From a virus: 34,313 bases of DNA. Position 1 is the first letter of the stretch. Every line of letters begins with the position of its first letter. The stretch covers positions 1 to 34,313 of the IMG/VR virus record IMGVR_UViG_3300013094_000152. One strand, 5' to 3'. Positions 30,601 through 34,313 of this stretch are shown in pieces. The notes below the pieces were generated by a model. It did not search any database and was not told the origin of the DNA. It was given only the letters and a program-made list of their open reading frames with translations. Made by a program: the position numbers and the translations under genes.

Positions 30601-33182
30601 CTCCTACAGTAAAAGAATCTGCAACAAAGAGTGGTCAAGAAATTGGAAAAACTCTTGCATCATCAATGAACCAAGGTGCAAAAGAAGCTATTCAATCAGC
30701 ATCACCATCAAAGGTTGCAGAACAGTTAACAATAGATTACGGCGACGGATTGTTAATAGGTGGAGATCAAGTTATACCAAAGGTACAGGAACTTGGAACA
30801 AAACTTGGTACTACCCTAAGTGATGCAAATGCTCAAGCTATAAAAGAATCTACTCCAGAAGTTGTAAGTGCTGCTGAAGTTCAAGCAGAAGAAGTTTCAA
30901 CATCAATGCTTTCAAAGATGAAAGGACTTGCTACAAGTTCTGGCGGTCTTGGAATTGGAGCTATGATAGGAGGTCAGTTCCTTTCTGGTAAAGGAGGAAT
31001 TGTTGGTGCAGCAGGTTCAGCATTATCAAATGCTGGAATGGCATCAATGGCCATGCCAGCCATATCTTCTGTAATGGGAATGGTTGCTCCAGGATTAGCT
31101 GTTCCAGGAGTTGGCGAAGTAATGGCGGGAGTTGCAGCAATTACTCTTGCTACAAAAGGAATTTCAGATTTAATTAAACAAGAAAAGACAGCTCAACAAC
31201 AAGCACAGGCTACATTTAGTTCAAGCTCAGATGTTGCAAGCTTCTTTGGTAAAACTGCTGCAAATACTGCAGATAATCTTGGCAAGATTGGTGAGTCTTA
31301 TCAAAAGGTTGGGTCAGATGCCTCATCAGCTTCTAATTCAATGGGAGTAACTAACACTCAACTGCAACAATTTATAACTATGGCTAAATCTTTGCCATCT
31401 AATAATCCTCTTAATGAAGTTTTGGATAGAATTAAAGCAAATCCAGGAAATGCTGCACAAATCGCAACAGCATTTACAAATATGCAAATTGCAATAGGAA
31501 ATATTGATCCTTCAAAAGCACAGTCTTTGTACAACTTGATTATGGCTGCAACGGGACAAACTGGAGCAGCAACAGGACTAGCTGGAGGAATAGCTGCTGC
31601 AGCGAAAGCTGCAATGACTGGTTCTTCTCAATCTGGAAGTGGTAGTGGATTCCTCTCACACTGGTTGCACGATGTTGTTGAAGGTCCAGTTCTTGGAGAA
31701 ATATTTAGAGCACAAGGAAAAAATAAAAACATAAATGCAGCACAACAAAATACTTTTAGTCAGCTTACAAATGCAGCAATTAATTCTGGCAGCCTAGATC
31801 AAATCCAAAAAACAATGCAGGGAATATCTCAAGCTGGAGTTAGTGGTTCAAAAGCAATTGATTTGTTAACAGGAAGCCTTTCAGATGCATCACAAAAGCA
31901 TTTGGTTGATCAGCTTTCTCAAGCAGGCGTTGCTTGGCAAAAAATCCCTGAAGTTCTTTCTGTAATAGGAAAAGGTGGAAGTGTTGATTTAAGACAAGGT
32001 GGAGCTGCAATTGTAGCTGCATCTGAAAAGTTTTTAAAAGATTCTCAAAATGTAGCAAATGGCGGTAATATTTCTAATTCTCAAACTCAAGCTTTGACTA
32101 ATCAAATTAATGCTATAAATTCATCTACTGCAGGGTATACCGCACAAGTAACTGCAATTAAAGATCAAGTTAAAACATTGACGGATGCTAAAAAAGTTAT
32201 TGATTCTCAGTTGGCAGCTCAAAAACTTATTACATCAGAAATGAAAGCACAAATGCAATATCAGCAAGGTCAAACTGATTTGGCGGAACAGGCAAAACAA
32301 GCTTTCATATCTGGTGACTATTTGCAAGCTGCAAGCATAAAGCAACAAATGAGTTTTGCAACACTTCAATATAATCAACAAGGTGCAGAAGATAAACTTC
32401 AAAATAAATCTGATGCATTAACTCAACAAATTGCAGATTTAAATGATAAAGAAAATCAGCTACAAGATGCTATAAGCAATAACACTACTGCAGTAGGAAA
32501 TTTGACAACTGCCCTTGGAAAAGCTCAAGCACAAGCAAATAGCAATGCTCAAAATCCTACGCAAGTTACGGCACCAGAAATTGGTAAAGGTGGAGCTAAT
32601 ACATTTACAAGTGTTGCTGACGCAACCAAACAAGCAGCAGCTTTGGGATTAAAGGGAAGCTTTTTAAGCAATGTAAACCTTGATCCAAGCAAATGGAACA
32701 ACCCTTTTTACTCGGGTTTTGGAAATAGCGTAAGACAAAATATTAAAGCGTTTGCTGCAAAAGAAGGCTATACTTTTGATGCTAACTCAAAGGTGCAAAC
32801 AGAGTTTGAAATTGATCATAACGGCATTGCATATGTATTTAAGATGACAAAGGGCAACAATGTTGAGATGGTAAGCTCAAAACCAATACCTGGATACAAA
32901 AACCCACAAGTAACTCTTCCTACAACCCCGTCTACACTTAACCCATCATTTGGACTTGCATCTTCAGTTGCTACATCCACGGTTACCGCACAAAGCGGAT
33001 CAACTGTATTTTCACAAACATTAAACTTCCCTAATGTTAAGGACTCAACTAGTGCAGCTGCTATAGGAACTGCTGTTTCTACATCAACTCAAGGTATAAT
33101 AAATAAGAACAATGTTCAGGGTCACAAAGTAAGTGTTGTAAAGCCAACAGGTGCAGCGACATCAAGGGGAAGTGGTAAATAA
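27678..33182 (+). CDS. tape measure protein, about 1834 aa, non-canonical start
   Basis: The frame is open from TGA 27669-27671 to TAA 33180-33182. The first ATG is at 28236 (codon 187 from my start), and no GTG or TTG occurs before it. The 186 codons upstream are nevertheless protein-like: ANIELKIVALGDFSSVESQI, then QSLINFGKNTQWAGRQLTVGMGVPIALF, which is a hallmark tape-measure segment split by that ATG. I place the start at ATA 27678, which overlaps the TAG of G-T and follows GGGGGTGA. Later features are KTVLAVLLGFVAISGPIIMLTGLM (membrane segment, about 530-560), a Gly/Pro-rich loop region with DTFPAMLAPGEAVIP (about 663-752), a hydrophobic Ala/Gly region (about 1090-1170) and a coiled-coil near 1461-1615. 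The protein sets tail length and probably aids DNA entry. Confidence 0.85.
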   Translation: MANIELKIVALGDFSSVESQIKALQAQVALLNKGLGTSTISPQLSSSLKTATTDFKNALTASNAFTSQTVQLTSETQKFGQALESGKLSLGQYFQIIRGQSGAATNSIKSLALEQTKLQNSIIQADPTKQGFYSVFTPTSIDAVANATKIAANEANLYAIAVNKGAQSLINFGKNTQWAGRQLTVGMGVPIALFASEAVKSFDTVNTALTQLQKVYGEGLTPPSQNSINQISQEVLQLGRNMAATLGTAQEFTVGVATSFAAMGKQGQELLTITEQTDKLAKLGNLDQQTATNAMIALQNVYKLNTQQTADAVNYFGAVQKQTSLSMNDLVQAESRIGPIIEQLGGTYKDSATMVLAMKEAGVPAARSANALKSAMASIINPTSAATKEFEKFGINLTSIKDQQGPVNMILALQKAIDGIANPKDRQSLIDKLFGKYQFGNITALIENLGKAGSQTVNAMQVGQASSAQLAALANQEIKQATSSPSAQWQKALNTFKADLYPVGQMIMKIGTDLLSFGNRVAKVFSDLPGPVKTVLAVLLGFVAISGPIIMLTGLMANFAGNILKGVFNLKQLITGGKTLGQILTPEMIAAQNATDLFSKGLLGDVDAIKLLNDQIEILTNNLTNLVSKMGAGAGLPSITENLKTDVGAVLTTESAIASQLSLPGFAKGRLPGSHRSGGQHGSVGSGYHVSYFGVHAKHFAKGIVPGSGDGSVDTFPAMLAPGEAVIPADKTKKYNPVLQAIMYGNLPGFADGNRNMLERIHLTNDESGVLAFGTREFNQASKSGSHGNWPGAAPGSGVSGGEAADELRGMMSGNLQLPYVSELAKKVGASVEQTQKAINDALTKSIEEFDKSPNERFGGTNGKKVEDVTGKYIKQEFSKIPTTIVKKIDDTVQSQSLADVTNAIKVDRSSGRSGKTMYDPTLFDSITGKPISQMGLGSATSTASGGVASKLRLAQMYGIDPQLMANELSRQANTPTVKESATKSGQEIGKTLASSMNQGAKEAIQSASPSKVAEQLTIDYGDGLLIGGDQVIPKVQELGTKLGTTLSDANAQAIKESTPEVVSAAEVQAEEVSTSMLSKMKGLATSSGGLGIGAMIGGQFLSGKGGIVGAAGSALSNAGMASMAMPAISSVMGMVAPGLAVPGVGEVMAGVAAITLATKGISDLIKQEKTAQQQAQATFSSSSDVASFFGKTAANTADNLGKIGESYQKVGSDASSASNSMGVTNTQLQQFITMAKSLPSNNPLNEVLDRIKANPGNAAQIATAFTNMQIAIGNIDPSKAQSLYNLIMAATGQTGAATGLAGGIAAAAKAAMTGSSQSGSGSGFLSHWLHDVVEGPVLGEIFRAQGKNKNINAAQQNTFSQLTNAAINSGSLDQIQKTMQGISQAGVSGSKAIDLLTGSLSDASQKHLVDQLSQAGVAWQKIPEVLSVIGKGGSVDLRQGGAAIVAASEKFLKDSQNVANGGNISNSQTQALTNQINAINSSTAGYTAQVTAIKDQVKTLTDAKKVIDSQLAAQKLITSEMKAQMQYQQGQTDLAEQAKQAFISGDYLQAASIKQQMSFATLQYNQQGAEDKLQNKSDALTQQIADLNDKENQLQDAISNNTTAVGNLTTALGKAQAQANSNAQNPTQVTAPEIGKGGANTFTSVADATKQAAALGLKGSFLSNVNLDPSKWNNPFYSGFGNSVRQNIKAFAAKEGYTFDANSKVQTEFEIDHNGIAYVFKMTKGNNVEMVSSKPIPGYKNPQVTLPTTPSTLNPSFGLASSVATSTVTAQSGSTVFSQTLNFPNVKDSTSAAAIGTAVSTSTQGIINKNNVQGHKVSVVKPTGAATSRGSGK

Positions 33183-33715
33183 TGACATATGCAATTGCAC
33201 AGGGAGTACAAGTATCATTAGATGGATCAACATGGTATTCTTTAACAGATCATGGTCGTCAACCTATTCAAATTACATATACCCTTATTGAACAAGCTGA
33301 CAGAATGGCAAATGGAACTTTTAGAAAATATGTTGTTGGAAGAAAGTTTGTAATCAAAGCATCTTGGAAAGATATACCAACATTGGATTCATATTTGGTT
33401 GATTATAACCCATTACTTGGAGATGTCCCATCAAATTCCAAAGGCGGAGCTTGGATCAAAGCTTTTTATGAAGGAAATAACTTCTATCCAATTTGGGTAA
33501 GATTTATATTTGCAAAAGATGCAACAGTACCAAGCAGTGTACCACTTGCTTCAAGTTATCAAGACTCAAAAACTGTAGGTGAACTTTCTGACGGTCAGGT
33601 GTATAATGCATTTATGACAAGTTTTACTTATAACATTACAAAGAGAAATCCGCCGTCACAATACTCTCAAGGTTTTGATTTTGTAGACTTAGACATAGAA
33701 TTTACGGAGGTATAA
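33182..33715 (+). CDS. distal tail protein candidate, 177 aa
   Basis: ATG 33182 overlaps the tape measure stop (TAATG). The protein is beta-rich: IAQGVQVSLDGSTWYSLTDHGRQPIQITYTLIEQADRMANGTFRKYVVGRKFVIKASWKDIP, then AWIKAFYEGNNFYPIWVRFIF and a C-terminal FVDLDIEFTEV. The phrase with R-M-x-NGT-x-RKY and K-x-SW recurs in small tail proteins encoded after the tape measure of several actinobacterial phages, where a distal tail or tail-tip role is usual. I cannot assign a named family. The next gene overlaps its stop and uses GGAGG at its 3' end. Confidence 0.6.
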   Translation: MTYAIAQGVQVSLDGSTWYSLTDHGRQPIQITYTLIEQADRMANGTFRKYVVGRKFVIKASWKDIPTLDSYLVDYNPLLGDVPSNSKGGAWIKAFYEGNNFYPIWVRFIFAKDATVPSSVPLASSYQDSKTVGELSDGQVYNAFMTSFTYNITKRNPPSQYSQGFDFVDLDIEFTEV

Positions 33716-34313
33716 TGCTTAACGTAAGCAATGTATCTCAAAATATATTTACTGGAGATAACCCCGCATCTTCAGTAGAAATGGTACCAGTTGTTTCTGG
33801 CGAGTGGAATCAAAATCTATTTAATCCACCATATATCACGGTTGCAGGTCTAGGTATTGCTGAAAATGCTGGCTCACCAACAATTTCTGGATCTCCTACA
33901 ATAACAACTTTGTCTTCAAATGATTTATCTGCAATGACGGGTGTTACCACATATAGTGTACCTTTTACATCAAATCAAAACACTATATCTTATACAGTTA
34001 ATACTTTATCTCCATATTCACCAGCATATAAAATTGTTACTTATATGCAAACAAATAGTAATTTACCATTAATGGTAAATGCATATGCCGAAGGATCAAG
34101 CACTCAATATGGTTCAACTCAAGTTGAAGTAAATGCTTTTGGTTATACAAAAATTACAACGTATGTTGGGTCTTCTGGGTCATATGATTTAATATCTTCT
34201 TTTAATTATACTCTTGCGATTAATACTTATTCAAATAATACTATTACATCTAACAACCCAATCACAATATATTGGACAACGCCAGAAATTTATGCGACAA
34301 CATATTTTGATTA
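33715..34313 (+). CDS. tail protein, N-terminal 199 codons (partial at window end)
   Basis: ATG 33715 overlaps the upstream stop (TAATG) and follows GGAGG at 33706-33710. The frame stays open to the last base. The visible part is beta-rich and full of Asn, Ser, Thr and Tyr: MLNVSNVSQNIFTGDNPASS, TISYTVNTLSPYSPAYKIVTYMQTNSNLPLMVNAYAEGSS, and VEVNAFGYTKITTYVGSSGSYDLISS. It has no signal peptide and no catalytic motif. Position after the tape measure and distal tail genes suggests a baseplate or tail-tip protein, possibly with a carbohydrate-binding-like sandwich (inference). Confidence 0.6.
   Translation, partial: MLNVSNVSQNIFTGDNPASSVEMVPVVSGEWNQNLFNPPYITVAGLGIAENAGSPTISGSPTITTLSSNDLSAMTGVTTYSVPFTSNQNTISYTVNTLSPYSPAYKIVTYMQTNSNLPLMVNAYAEGSSTQYGSTQVEVNAFGYTKITTYVGSSGSYDLISSFNYTLAINTYSNNTITSNNPITIYWTTPEIYATTYFD

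Noticed and set aside
28236-33182. Tape measure beginning at ATG 28236
   Set aside because: The 186 codons before it are protein-like and complete a known tape-measure motif across this ATG, so this start would cut the protein.
1-34313. tRNA genes, insertion sequences, integrase or attachment sites
   Set aside because: All gaps are shorter than 100 bases once the T frame and tape-measure N-terminus are counted, and none holds a cloverleaf, transposase remnant or recombination-type repeat that I could see.

Overview
The window is a dense, AT-rich stretch of tailed-phage DNA with every gene on the + strand. It has head, neck and tail genes, an 1834-residue tape measure and a tail tube protein but no tail sheath gene, which points to a siphovirus. 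By the usual rule of about 1.5 angstrom per tape-measure residue the tail would be near 275 nm (inference). A low-GC actinobacterial host, such as the small freshwater actinobacteria, fits the AT-rich bias, PASTA domains, a CHAP lysin, frequent TTG starts and a probable leaderless gene. That host guess is weak and rests on general knowledge.

Layout. (1) 1-14008: a long adhesin and tail-fibre region. It holds a collagen-like protein, a 1178-residue beta-modular structural protein, two polyglycine-rich tip-like proteins, fibre domains, a LamG-like lectin, several small tail-assembly-chaperone-like proteins, and a protein with two PASTA domains followed by (TP)n and (TTNPGV)n repeats and a Cys-rich end. 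Several of these are duplicated and diverged copies of each other. (2) 14033-17087: a modification cassette with a small zinc-ribbon protein, two 2-oxoglutarate/Fe(II) oxygenases, a lectin-fold protein and a GT2 glycosyltransferase with TPRs. It lies directly after the Pro/Thr-rich repeat protein. (3) 17151-22937: a small conserved protein, portal, CHAP endolysin, holin candidate, prohead protease with a fused C-terminal scaffold that probably also has its own internal start, and major capsid protein. (4) 23027-26908: SAP-like protein, head-tail connectors, tail terminator and major tail protein. (5) 27032-34313: tail assembly chaperones G and G-T (a -1 frameshift at CCCAAAC), tape measure, and two distal tail proteins, the last cut by the window end. 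No terminase gene is present.

Expression. Eight sites match an extended -10 promoter (TGN-TATNNT) in gene gaps, one of which gives a leaderless start. Strong hairpin terminators with GAAA loops follow the major capsid and major tail protein genes, each followed at once by a new extended -10. The same two genes share a nearly identical leader with a long Shine-Dalgarno. Most other genes are joined by short overlaps of the ATGA or TAATG type, as in a translationally coupled late operon.

The best candidates for something new are: the pairing of prolyl-hydroxylase-like oxygenases and a glycosyltransferase with Pro/Thr-repeat and collagen-like virion proteins, as a possible virion hydroxylation and glycosylation system; the tape measure gene, which has no ATG, GTG or TTG start for its first 186 codons; and the expanded set of small tail-fibre chaperone-like proteins.
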